Shown piece by piece: positions 1-7,031 of a stretch of 34,429 nt of DNA. The translations under genes and the position numbers were made by a program. Source of the stretch: Actinomycetota bacterium. GTDB lineage: Bacteria > Actinomycetota > Acidimicrobiia > Acidimicrobiales > Acidimicrobiaceae. The stretch's first letter is position 1; every line of letters starts with the position of its first letter. The stretch covers positions 1-34,429 of the forward strand of contig DAHXKX010000133.1 of NCBI GenBank assembly GCA_027366165.1, read 5' to 3'. The notes beneath the pieces are model-generated. The model was given only the letters and a program-made list of their open reading frames with translations. It did not search any database and was not told the origin of the DNA.

Positions 1-258
1 CGCTTTATTTCCGCATGCCAGAAAGCAGGAATAGAACCTCACGAGGACGGACGACCCTGGGGTGTCCACGAACTCAGGCATACAGCCGCAAGCCAGCTTC
101 TAAATGATCGCGTACCGATGCAGATAGTTTCCAGAATTTTAGGTCATAGCTCAATAACCGTGACATTAGATGTTTATTCTCACTTGACCGACCAAGATAG
201 CGAGCTCGTCGCGGACTCCATGGGCAAGCGCTACGGCACCAAAACAGACCAAAACTAG
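1..258 (+). CDS. Tyrosine recombinase (phage-type integrase), C-terminal part only
   Basis: The reading frame is open from base 1 and ends at a TAG at 256-258, giving about 85 residues of a protein cut by the window edge. The visible part is the catalytic end of a tyrosine recombinase: HELRHTAAS holds the Arg-His pair of the active site, LGHSS holds the next conserved His, and DVYSH holds the tyrosine that forms the DNA-protein bond. Such enzymes perform site-specific integration and excision of mobile DNA. The gene stops 100 bases before the 3' end of a tRNA-Gln gene, the normal placement of an integrase beside its attachment site. XerC/D-like housekeeping recombinases share these motifs, but the tRNA context favours an island or prophage integrase. 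The ORF track lists only an antisense shadow here. Confidence 0.88.
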   Translation, partial: RFISACQKAGIEPHEDGRPWGVHELRHTAASQLLNDRVPMQIVSRILGHSSITVTLDVYSHLTDQDSELVADSMGKRYGTKTDQN

Positions 259-275
259 ACACACAAATTCAAACA

Positions 276-297
276 ACTACCGACCAACTACCGACCA
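276..297. repeat. Two tandem copies of an 11-bp repeat
   Basis: The 11-mer ACTACCGACCA occurs twice head to tail just after the integrase stop codon, between the integrase and the tRNA. Short direct repeats near an attachment site can be arm-type binding sites for integrase or its excision factor. That role is only an inference, and two copies may be a chance duplication. Confidence 0.4.
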
Positions 298-357
298 CCC
301 AAAGAAATTGAGAACGGGAATAGGCAACTCCAGGTACTCTGTACAGCACTTATCTAG

Positions 358-430
358 CTGGCGGGGGAGGGCTCGAACCTCCAACCTCCTGATCCAAAGT
401 CAGGCGTTCTGCCGGTTGAACTACCCGCCA
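358..430 (-). tRNA. tRNA-Gln (anticodon UUG)
   Basis: Read on the minus strand, this folds as a full cloverleaf: acceptor stem TGGCGGG/CCCGCCA, D stem GTTC/GAAC, anticodon stem CCTGA/TCAGG with loop CTTTGGA (anticodon TTG), and T stem GGAGG/CCTCC with loop TTCGAGC. The discriminator base is G and the CCA end is not encoded. The length is 73 nt. The 3' end of the gene points at the integrase, so the T arm and acceptor end is the probable attachment site of the neighbouring element. In many actinobacteria a tRNA-Gln lies between the ispE region and glmU, which fits a conserved chromosomal location for the insertion. Confidence 0.95.
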
Positions 431-572
431 ATCGACAAGGAGATCCTAGACTACATCGCTAAGTAATTGCGCCTTCCACCAATGCCAGGCGACCGATTTA
501 TAGCCATTTCGGACTTTATCAATACCGCAAAATACCTAAGTGGTGAAAAAATCGGCTATTGTTTTGTTCCCT

Positions 573-674
573 ATGGGATCACTAATAAAAAAGCGCCGAA
601 AGCGCATGCGCAAAAAGAAGCATAAGAAGATGTTGAAGGCAACTCGTTGGCAGCGACGGGCGGCAGGTAAGTAA
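573..674 (+). CDS. Small basic ribosomal protein bS22 (AURKAIP1/COX24-like)
   Basis: This 33-codon ORF is missing from the ORF track because of its length. It encodes an extremely basic peptide beginning MGSLIKKRRKRM and ending QRRAAGK, dominated by Lys and Arg. The pattern matches the short bS22 protein found in mycobacterial 30S subunits and annotated elsewhere as an AURKAIP1/COX24 domain protein of about 30-35 residues. It probably binds 16S rRNA. It is a lone plus-strand gene opposite the minus-strand ispE operon and is followed by a hairpin. There is no strong Shine-Dalgarno sequence just upstream. The family assignment rests on composition, length and N-terminal similarity recalled from mycobacterial bS22. 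Confidence 0.85.
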   Translation: MGSLIKKRRKRMRKKKHKKMLKATRWQRRAAGK

Positions 675-676
675 CT

Positions 677-705
677 CCGGGGTTTTGGATCATTCCGATC
701 CCCGG
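677..705. terminator. Possible bidirectional terminator hairpin
   Basis: CCGGGG at 677-682 can pair with CCCCGG at 700-705, and alternatively GGATC pairs with GATCC around a 5-nt loop. The structure lies between the convergent bS22 and ispE genes, where a shared terminator is expected. No clear T-run follows on either strand, so strength and direction are uncertain. Confidence 0.4.
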
Positions 706-733
706 GGCTTATCCCCGTTAATGCAAGGCAAAC

Positions 734-1549
734 TCAGTCAAGTCGCGGCAGGGCCGACGTCTCTATCACCCTGTAACGAACTTCGTCAATAGTCACATCC
801 GCATATCGGAATCCTTGCCTTTCAATTGGCGTTGACTGCAGCTCCACATCAGCAAATGTTCCCGGAATGAAATACGTTGAACCACTGCCTGCGAGTATTG
901 GCTCGGTACCTGAAAGGCTTTGCAGGGCCATTTTGGACTTTTTCAATCTTGGCTCGCAAGATTGGGCAGCCGGTTCAAGATTGTTGCCAGTGCCCTTCCA
1001 TTCGCCTGTCATCAAGTCGAAATTGGCATAGACTTCTCCGGTCGATACCCCAAAGGGGGACAGAAGGAGCACGAAACTTTCCCACTTGTACGGCAAAGGC
1101 TCCAAGATCTCACCAACTCCCCTTGCGATCGCCCGGCCACCTTTGACACAAAAAGGGACGTCGGCTCCAAGCAGCGCCGCCTTCTCGATAGGTTCAATGG
1201 CCCCAAAATACCTTAGAACTGCAGCCGCGTTGGACGATCCACCACCAAGACCGGCACCTGGGGGAATCCTCTTAAATACACGAACCATTGCTCTCTGCCC
1301 AACAAGATCCAGAGCCCTAGAAATCAGGTTCGACTCGCCCGTGGGAATACCACTTAGATGAGATCCCAGCCATGAGAGTGCTACCGTATCATCGAGTATT
1401 TCAATGCCGTTTCCATCGCTGATCTCCATGGTGTCGCCGAAGGATAAGGAAACCATTTCAGACTCAAGTTCATGCATGCCGTCGGAACGAACGCCAGTTA
1501 CCCTCAGGTGTTTAGTCAACTTGGCCGGCGAAAATAGCGTCTCTGACAC
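734..1549 (-). CDS. ispE: 4-diphosphocytidyl-2-C-methyl-D-erythritol kinase IspE
   Basis: IspE phosphorylates CDP-methylerythritol with ATP in the non-mevalonate isoprenoid pathway in the cytosol. Near the N-terminus are PAKLTKHLRVTG and DGMHELES, the substrate-side signature of the family. The GHMP-kinase ATP loop PPGAGLGGGSSNAAA is at about residues 96-110 and the C-terminal GHMP motif LAGSGST at about 219-225. The ORF track starts at 1594, which would overlap rsmA by 43 bases. I prefer the GTG at 1549, which follows the rsmA TGA and has AAAGG six bases upstream; a TTG at 1555 is an alternative. Length is then 271 residues. It is the last gene of the minus-strand run and is probably translationally linked to rsmA. 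The KLTKHL stretch differs from the common KINLxL version. Confidence 0.93.
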   Translation of the reverse strand: MSETLFSPAKLTKHLRVTGVRSDGMHELESEMVSLSFGDTMEISDGNGIEILDDTVALSWLGSHLSGIPTGESNLISRALDLVGQRAMVRVFKRIPPGAGLGGGSSNAAAVLRYFGAIEPIEKAALLGADVPFCVKGGRAIARGVGEILEPLPYKWESFVLLLSPFGVSTGEVYANFDLMTGEWKGTGNNLEPAAQSCEPRLKKSKMALQSLSGTEPILAGSGSTYFIPGTFADVELQSTPIERQGFRYADVTIDEVRYRVIETSALPRLD

Positions 1550-1551
1550 AG

Positions 1552-2394
1552 TCAACCTTTCGATTTGAGCAGGACCCCAGCGAGCGAAGTCCACTCTCTT
1601 AGTTCCAGAGTTTCAGGCCTCCTCGCCGGATCGAGGCCAGCGGCTCCAATCTCGAGAACTGACATCTTCGACGCCAGCGTACGCCTGATCATCTGACGCC
1701 TGTTCGCAAATGCGAGCCTAGCTAGCGAAAATACCGTCTCATAGGTGACCTGGTCAAGATCTAGTTCAGTTGGGGGCCGCCTCCATACATGGATCAGCAC
1801 TGAATCAACATTCGGCTTCGGGACAAATACCTCCCGGGACACAAGGGACACCACTTTCGCCTTCGCAAAGTAACCAAGCTTGAGTGCAACTTGGGAAAAA
1901 TTAGAAGTCCCAGGCGCTGCGCACATCCGCTCGCCAACCTCCCGCTGAACCATTACTAACATTTCAGTAATCATTGGATACTTCTCCAAGATGGAAAGCA
2001 CCAGCTGAGCGGAGATATTATAAGGAAGGTTAGCCACCAGTTTCCAAGTCGGAAAGTCTTGCAACAGGCGCGCATAATCGGCCTTCAAGGCGTCGGCGCA
2101 GACGACCTCAACGTTTGTGATTCCCCTCTGGCCCAGCACCTCTTCAAGTGCCCCGATGACATATCGATCGAATTCCACTGCAACAACCGAGTGTGCCACA
2201 CTCGCAATTTCAACAGTGAGCGACCCGATCCCCGGGCCAACCTCCAGCACGTCATCGGCACTGGTAACGTGGGCCAGCTTGACGATCTTCGCCGCTGTGT
2301 TTGGGTCACAGAGAAAATTCTGACCCAAGGCACGGCTAGGTGACAGATCGAATCTCTCCAATAAACCAATTACTTCGCTTCGTCCTAAACCCAA
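1552..2394 (-). CDS. rsmA: 16S rRNA dimethyladenosine transferase RsmA (KsgA)
   Basis: RsmA dimethylates two adjacent adenines near the 3' end of 16S rRNA (A1518/A1519, E. coli numbering) and acts as a late checkpoint in 30S assembly. The 280-residue protein has RALGQNFLCD near residue 21, the SAM-binding motif EVGPGIGSL at about 51-59, the acidic EFD at 74-76, and the catalytic NLPYNIS at about 122-128. The C-terminal region carries VPKPNVDSVL, typical of the family. The start is a TTG at 2394 with GAAGG at good spacing; no better start is visible. A strong hairpin lies immediately upstream, between it and the RlpA-like gene. Position next to ispE and after tatD is conserved in actinobacteria. 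Confidence 0.95.
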   Translation of the reverse strand: MGLGRSEVIGLLERFDLSPSRALGQNFLCDPNTAAKIVKLAHVTSADDVLEVGPGIGSLTVEIASVAHSVVAVEFDRYVIGALEEVLGQRGITNVEVVCADALKADYARLLQDFPTWKLVANLPYNISAQLVLSILEKYPMITEMLVMVQREVGERMCAAPGTSNFSQVALKLGYFAKAKVVSLVSREVFVPKPNVDSVLIHVWRRPPTELDLDQVTYETVFSLARLAFANRRQMIRRTLASKMSVLEIGAAGLDPARRPETLELREWTSLAGVLLKSKG

Positions 2395-2408
2395 CCCAAG
2401 CCCTTCAG

Positions 2409-2432
2409 ATTCTCACCACTAATGGTGAGAAT
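2409..2432. promoter_or_regulatory. Perfect 10-bp stem-loop in the rsmA leader
   Basis: ATTCTCACCA, a 4-base loop, and TGGTGAGAAT form a perfect 10-bp hairpin in the 57-base gap between the RlpA-like stop and rsmA. On the transcribed minus strand it ends about 15 bases before the rsmA TTG and abuts the ribosome-binding sequence GAAGG. No T-run follows, so it does not look like an intrinsic terminator. It could be an operator-like palindrome, an mRNA processing site or a translational control element. The structure is directly visible; the function is unknown. Confidence 0.5.
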
Positions 2433-2451
2433 AGCAAGGCACAGCTACACG

Positions 2452-3132
2452 CTACCACTGCATTCTGATATTTATGACACCAACGGAGGTGCTTGAGATT
2501 TGAGAAAACGTGCTTGCGGACAAGTCGAGAATTCGTCCGCCTACAAATGGACCTCTGTCCTCAACTCTGCATGTTGTCGAAGCGCCGTTTGCGAGATTGC
2601 TCACCCGGACTATAGTTCCAAAAGGAAGCCATGTATTCGCGCAGGTACCGGCGGGAGCAAAGTACCATGAAGCCGGGCCCACTCTCGTGTTTGGGTAACT
2701 CACAACGGGAGTCACGTAGTGCACCACGGCTGTTACTGCCCTCGGCGGTGGTGGGGGCGGCGGTGGTGGTGGGGGTGGGGGTAGAACCGCGTGCGCCGGA
2801 GCTACCAACGTGTTCGGCTTCGTCGTTTGTGCAACGATGATCTCGTCCGCAGGAATGACTGAGATCGAACTGTAGGCAATTGTTCCAGATACAGGATGCA
2901 ATTCAGACGATAAATCGTTCATAATTGTGGTCGCGGAAACCGTTTCAGTGGTCGAAGGAGCTGAACCCTCTCCGATCACGAAACTAGCAGTCGTTCCGCT
3001 AATTTCATAGGCGGTCAACGAACTCTTGCTGTTTGTAGTTACTATCCCGTTCAAAACTGCATTTGAAGAGGAATCTTTTATTAGGAGAAGCGGTGCTACT
3101 AGTACGGATGCACTCAAACCAAGTGACATCAC
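2452..3132 (-). CDS. Secreted or membrane-anchored RlpA-like double-psi beta-barrel protein
   Basis: The 226-residue protein begins with a hydrophobic segment (about residues 4-18), likely a signal peptide or anchor. A low-complexity Ser/Thr/Ala-rich stretch follows, then a run of 13 prolines and a C-terminal domain from about residue 150. That domain reads SWYFAPAGTCANTWLPFGT, then RVSNLANG, VEDRGPFVGGRILDLS and VGVINIRMQW, the RlpA-type double-psi beta-barrel. RlpA proteins bind or cleave peptidoglycan. The two Cys (GTCAN and TTCRVED) may form a disulfide. GTG at 3132 or ATG at 3129 are both possible starts after GGAGGAG. The gene occupies the slot between tatD and rsmA where most actinobacteria carry rpfB, suggesting a related cell-wall role (inference). 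Lytic activity cannot be assumed from sequence alone. Confidence 0.82.
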   Translation of the reverse strand: MMSLGLSASVLVAPLLLIKDSSSNAVLNGIVTTNSKSSLTAYEISGTTASFVIGEGSAPSTTETVSATTIMNDLSSELHPVSGTIAYSSISVIPADEIIVAQTTKPNTLVAPAHAVLPPPPPPPPPPPPPRAVTAVVHYVTPVVSYPNTRVGPASWYFAPAGTCANTWLPFGTIVRVSNLANGASTTCRVEDRGPFVGGRILDLSASTFSQISSTSVGVINIRMQW

Positions 3133-3300
3133 GAACCTACTCCTCCAGGAGCTTCTTACCCTCAGGACTTTTTCCTTCCACTTGGGGATATGGCCACTGG
3201 ATTTTGGATTTCGTGTTTACTGGCTTTATGTTGCCCTTCACTATGTCAAAACGCCTTGGATAAGCTAGCGCATTTTTGACTTATTCCGTTCATTTTTGAG

Positions 3301-4107
3301 TCATTTCATAGAAAAACACTCCTTAGCTGCAGAAACAGTTGCTCTAGAAAACTCACTCACAGGAAGGTTCTTCAGACTCGCCACAAACTCCCCCACTAAT
3401 CCAACGAATGCTGGAGCATTGGGCTTTCCTCTATGGGGAACCGGTGCCAGATATGGCGAATCGGTCTCGATAAGGAGCCGGTCGAGTGGGGTGAACCGTG
3501 CAGCCTCACGGATGTCCTCGGCATTCTTGAAAGTGACAATTCCGGAGTATGAAAGGTACGCGCCCAGATCCAAAGCACGTGAGGCCGTTGCTTTTTCCCC
3601 GGTGAAGCAATGGAATACTACCCTGTTGGGAGGCCCATTTTCACGAAGAATGGAGAAAGTGTCCTCCCATGCATCACGGGTATGCACGACCAGCGTCAGA
3701 TCGTACCGCTTTGCAAGTTCGATTTGCCCTATGAACGCCCTCTGTTGGTCCTGCTTCGACGAGTTTTCGTAGTAGTAGTCGAGACCGCACTCACCGATTC
3801 CAACGAGATTGGCACTCCTCCCTGGAGCATTCAAGCCGGCGAGATGTGCGATGCCTTCGACTCCCGACATTGCCACGTTCGCCGCGTCATGTGGATGAAG
3901 CCCAATGGTCGAATATGCTCTCGGCAGATCTGGAGCACCGGAGCGGATAGAACTTTCGATACTCGATGCGACGCCTAGAGCCTTTTGCGAAGTAATTACG
4001 TCCGTACCAATGCAAATAAGTGATTCAACCCCCGCACTGAAGGCCTGCCGGGCAAGTTCAAGCGGATCGTCCTCGGTGTGTATGTGACAGTGCGTATCCA
4101 CCCACAT
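3301..4107 (-). CDS. tatD: TatD family metal-dependent DNase
   Basis: The protein is a 268-residue TIM-barrel hydrolase of the amidohydrolase type with the family's metal ligands in order: DTHCHIH at the N-terminus, GIGECGLDYYY near residue 110, VVHTRDA near 145, VFHCFTG near 168, and LIETDSPYLAP near 215. TatD enzymes are Mg-dependent 3'-5' exonucleases and endonucleases implicated in DNA repair and degradation. The ATG start is preceded by TAGGAGATATGCC, a good ribosome-binding site. Its position between metG and rsmA is conserved across actinobacteria and Firmicutes. About 170 bases separate its stop from the RlpA-like start, with no gene seen in them. Confidence 0.95.
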   Translation of the reverse strand: MWVDTHCHIHTEDDPLELARQAFSAGVESLICIGTDVITSQKALGVASSIESSIRSGAPDLPRAYSTIGLHPHDAANVAMSGVEGIAHLAGLNAPGRSANLVGIGECGLDYYYENSSKQDQQRAFIGQIELAKRYDLTLVVHTRDAWEDTFSILRENGPPNRVVFHCFTGEKATASRALDLGAYLSYSGIVTFKNAEDIREAARFTPLDRLLIETDSPYLAPVPHRGKPNAPAFVGLVGEFVASLKNLPVSEFSRATVSAAKECFSMK

Positions 4108-4142
4108 GGCATATCTCCTAAAAGAGTCTCTAAGCTGAGTCG

Positions 4143-5645
4143 CTATTTCCTTCTTGGAAAAAGCGGGGTACCCTTTTCAATCGTCCTGGCCGAGCGATAG
4201 AGGCCCCAAGTGAATGAGGTAAGAGCATCTTGGTGGTTCGGGGAACCATCTAGACCTATGCGAGCCCACACTTCGGAGGAGGTGTCTGGCATCACGGGAT
4301 AGATCGTTATGCAGACCAGTCTTAGACACTCCAACGCATCACCTAGGACGTTCTCGAGTTCATCGCCAGGTTCTAGCTTCCAGGGAGCCACTACTTCGAG
4401 GCGCGCGTTGGTCTCATGTATTAGCGACCAAACAGCCTCGAGAGCGTCCTGTGGAGCGAACTCGTTCCACGATGCCTTTGCCCGGTTCAGTGCCTGAGTC
4501 GCAAATATGGCAAGCGGAGAATCGATAGCCGGTTGGGGTGCGCGGCCATCTAGTTTGTTTGCAACAACTGTTGTGACCCTCTGAAGCAAATTTCCGAGAT
4601 TGTTGGCTAGGTCCGAGTTATATCGCGCCGTCAACGCTTCGTATGTGAAGTCGCCATCCGAACCGAAGTTGGTATCTCGCAGGAGATAATATCGAACCGC
4701 GTCAAGACCAAAATCTTCAACAAGTTCAAGCGGATCAACCTTGTTGCCAGCAGATTTTGCCATCTTCTCACCGCCGACCAGAAGCCAACCATGCACGAAA
4801 ATGTTTGCAGGAGGGTCTATTCCCGCTGCCATGCACATGGCCGGCCACCAGACACAGTGAAACCTGATTATGTCCTTCCCGATGACGTGATGCACGCTCG
4901 GCCACCAGGCCTTGAATCTGTCAGCGTCCCGCCCATAATCAATAGCTGTAAGATAGTTGATCAGTGCGTCATACCACACGTAAAAGACATGCTGGTCATC
5001 CCAGGGTACAGGCACTCCCCAATCGATTGACGTTCGCGTTATCGAAATATCCTGAAGACCTTGGCGGATGAACCCGAGAGCCTCGTTGCGCTTTGAAAGC
5101 GGCCTGACAGCGTTCGGAAACTTCTCGTACCACTCAAGAAGCCGATCGGTGAACGCTGACAGTCTGAAAAAATAGTTCTCTTCCTCCATAACTGTCACCG
5201 GACGGTTATGGATAGGACAATTCCCATCGGACAGCTCGGACTCCTGGTAGTAGGCCTCACATGGAACACAATAGAGTCCCCTGTAGATGTCTTTGTAGAT
5301 ATAGCCATTCTCATACACCGAACTCAGAAATGCCTGTACTGTTTCGTAGTGCCTTGTTTCGGTGGTCCTGATGAAGTCATCGTAAGAAATGTTGAGCTTC
5401 CGCCAAGCGTCTTGAAACCGCGGTGACAGCAGGTCAGTCCATTGTTTCGGGGACATCCCATTTTCAGCTGCCGCCTGTGCGATTTTCAGGCCATGCTCGT
5501 CAGTGCCGGTCAAGAAGAATACCTCTTCTCCACACAAACGGCGCCAACGTGCAATGGAGTCGGTCGATACCATGGTGTAAGCGTGGCCAAGATGGGGCAC
5601 GTCATTTACGTAATAGATAGGGGTAGTTATGAAAAACCTTGACAC
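4143..5645 (-). CDS. metG: Methionyl-tRNA synthetase
   Basis: MetG charges tRNA-Met, including the initiator, with methionine. The class I signature HLGH is at residues 18-21 and the KMSKS loop appears as KMAKS at about 294-298. A single zinc knuckle is made by CVPC (126-129) and CPIH (143-146). FITTPIYYVNDVPH at the start and DHQHVFYVWYDALINY-type core motifs are typical. The ORF track extends to 5822, which would overlap rsmI. I choose GTG at 5645 because it gives the standard N-terminus SRFFITTPIYY with AAGGTG six bases upstream, and a 500-residue protein of normal length. The C-terminus ends LFPRRK, with no appended tRNA-binding or dimerisation domain. KMAKS is a mild, tolerated variant. 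Confidence 0.95.
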   Translation of the reverse strand: MSRFFITTPIYYVNDVPHLGHAYTMVSTDSIARWRRLCGEEVFFLTGTDEHGLKIAQAAAENGMSPKQWTDLLSPRFQDAWRKLNISYDDFIRTTETRHYETVQAFLSSVYENGYIYKDIYRGLYCVPCEAYYQESELSDGNCPIHNRPVTVMEEENYFFRLSAFTDRLLEWYEKFPNAVRPLSKRNEALGFIRQGLQDISITRTSIDWGVPVPWDDQHVFYVWYDALINYLTAIDYGRDADRFKAWWPSVHHVIGKDIIRFHCVWWPAMCMAAGIDPPANIFVHGWLLVGGEKMAKSAGNKVDPLELVEDFGLDAVRYYLLRDTNFGSDGDFTYEALTARYNSDLANNLGNLLQRVTTVVANKLDGRAPQPAIDSPLAIFATQALNRAKASWNEFAPQDALEAVWSLIHETNARLEVVAPWKLEPGDELENVLGDALECLRLVCITIYPVMPDTSSEVWARIGLDGSPNHQDALTSFTWGLYRSARTIEKGTPLFPRRK

Positions 5646-5784
5646 GACATGCACCTTAGCAATAAATAGGGACGTGACGGCTGTAAGAGCGCGGATGATC
5701 TTCAGCATTCCAAAATAGGATTTTGCATGGACACAGAGAGACTGGTATTGGCCTAGATCGCCTACAAACGGTCCGACCGAGCAT

Positions 5785-6687
5785 TCATCCAGATTCGCTT
5801 GCCTTGCGCTGGGCCGCGACAAGCATGTTGTAGACCTGATTCTTCCCTACACCGGTCACTCCCGCGAGTTCCTCCGCCAGCAGCCGAGTGCTTCCCGTGC
5901 CTTGTCCAAGGGCTGCAATAACCTTCTCAAGAATCTGCAATCCCCCAGAGGAAGGCTCATCATGTTTCGCTGCCCCAAGAACAACGACAAACTCGCCACG
6001 CTGACCGGCAGAACCGAAGTGAACTGACGCGTCACCGACCTTTCCATAGAAGAGTTCCTGATGGATTTTTGTCAACTCTCTTCCAACAAAGACTGGATGA
6101 TCTTCTCCGTAGATCTCCACTGCGTCGGCAAGTAGCGACCCGATCCTATTTGGGGACTCGAAGGCAATGACAGGGAGGCTGCCATCTTCCATAGACATGA
6201 GGACCTTGCGGCGCGCACCGGATTTCACAGGTAGAAAGCCCAGAAATGAAAAACCGGTCTCGCACAGGCCAGACAGCGACGCCGCCAAAATTGGAGCGGA
6301 CGGCCCAGGAATAGCATCAACCCGCAATCCAGCGCGAGAAACCGTCCGGACCAGCTTCGCCCCGGGATCGGAAATCCCAGGCATACCCGCATCAGTCGTA
6401 TACACGACACTGTTACCGGACCTAACCAACTCCGCTACCTTCGCGCTTAGAAGTTCCTCTTTGTTCGCATCGACCGCAAAAATGTTCTTGTTCGTAATGT
6501 GAAGGTGAGAAAGGAGAACGCGCAACCTTCTTGTATCCTCAGCGGCGATCGCATCGGCATCTCTGAGCGTCCGGATTGCACGCTCAGACAGATCCGACAA
6601 GTTCCCAAGAGGCGTGCCGAGTAGGATCAGCACCCCATCGATGCGATCTACAGCCTCAGATTTTGATCCATCACGACTTGAGTTCAA
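5785..6687 (-). CDS. rsmI: 16S rRNA (cytidine-1402 2'-O)-methyltransferase RsmI
   Basis: RsmI methylates the ribose of C1402 in the 16S rRNA decoding centre using SAM. The tetrapyrrole-methylase-like fold is recognised by GTPLGNLSDLS at the start, DAIAAEDTRRLRVLL, VVYTTDAGMPGISDPG, DAIPGPSAPI and FESPNRIG. The C-terminal helical extension ends GVGKNQVYNMLVAA, as in other RsmI proteins. The start is ambiguous. The track gives 6738; I favour TTG at 6687, preceded by GAAGG inside the upstream gene, which leaves a short leader before the conserved core. GTG at 6633 would cut the first beta strand. The reading frame overlaps the 3' end of the DUF192-like gene, implying coupled translation. Confidence 0.92.
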   Translation of the reverse strand: MNSSRDGSKSEAVDRIDGVLILLGTPLGNLSDLSERAIRTLRDADAIAAEDTRRLRVLLSHLHITNKNIFAVDANKEELLSAKVAELVRSGNSVVYTTDAGMPGISDPGAKLVRTVSRAGLRVDAIPGPSAPILAASLSGLCETGFSFLGFLPVKSGARRKVLMSMEDGSLPVIAFESPNRIGSLLADAVEIYGEDHPVFVGRELTKIHQELFYGKVGDASVHFGSAGQRGEFVVVLGAAKHDEPSSGGLQILEKVIAALGQGTGSTRLLAEELAGVTGVGKNQVYNMLVAAQRKASESG

Positions 6688-6997
6688 ACTGATCGCCTTC
6701 AGATACACCAAACCTACGCACGATGTCTTCCGGTGCAACGACTGTGACTTTGGTGCGTGCCGTTGGAAAAGAAATTCTGAGTCCGGACAGCCTTGAGATC
6801 CTTATCGCCTTGAGATCACCATCGAGTTGTATAGCAACCAAAGGCTGTCGCGAGCCAAGGCCCAACATCGGAAGCCGTCCATATAGGACCGCCGCTCCTG
6901 TCCACGACCTGTCTATCCGGTTAGGGAATACTCTGCTTGAAAAAGCCCTTGCCTCTGAACACGATGCAAGCACGTGACCGTTATGGACCACCCACAA
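6671..6997 (-). CDS. DUF192-like small protein
   Basis: The 108-residue product has the outline of the DUF192 family: WVVHNGHVLASCSEA at the start, a central GAAVLYGRLP, then VAIQLDGDLKAIRISRL, a proline turn, and a closing VVAPEDIVRRFGVSEGDQFEL. DUF192 proteins are small beta-rich proteins of unknown function, some exported; no signal peptide is visible here. The track start at 7063 would overlap the end of ychF by 32 bases. I prefer TTG at 6997, with AAGGG seven bases before it, because it places the conserved strand at the N-terminus. It sits tightly between ychF and rsmI in one transcription unit. The usual RGLMGR-type motif is not clear, so the assignment is moderate. Confidence 0.62.
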   Translation of the reverse strand: MWVVHNGHVLASCSEARAFSSRVFPNRIDRSWTGAAVLYGRLPMLGLGSRQPLVAIQLDGDLKAIRISRLSGLRISFPTARTKVTVVAPEDIVRRFGVSEGDQFELKS

Positions 6998-7031
6998 GGG
7001 CGAACCCTTGGGCAGCCTGCCAGAATCTCCG

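Noticed and set aside
74-262. 62-residue minus ORF at the left end
   Set aside because: Antisense shadow of the integrase fragment, whose active-site motifs are clear on the plus strand.
5646-5784. Possible T-box or leader regulator of metG
   Set aside because: No T-box sequence or specifier hairpin with terminator could be recognised in the 140-base leader.
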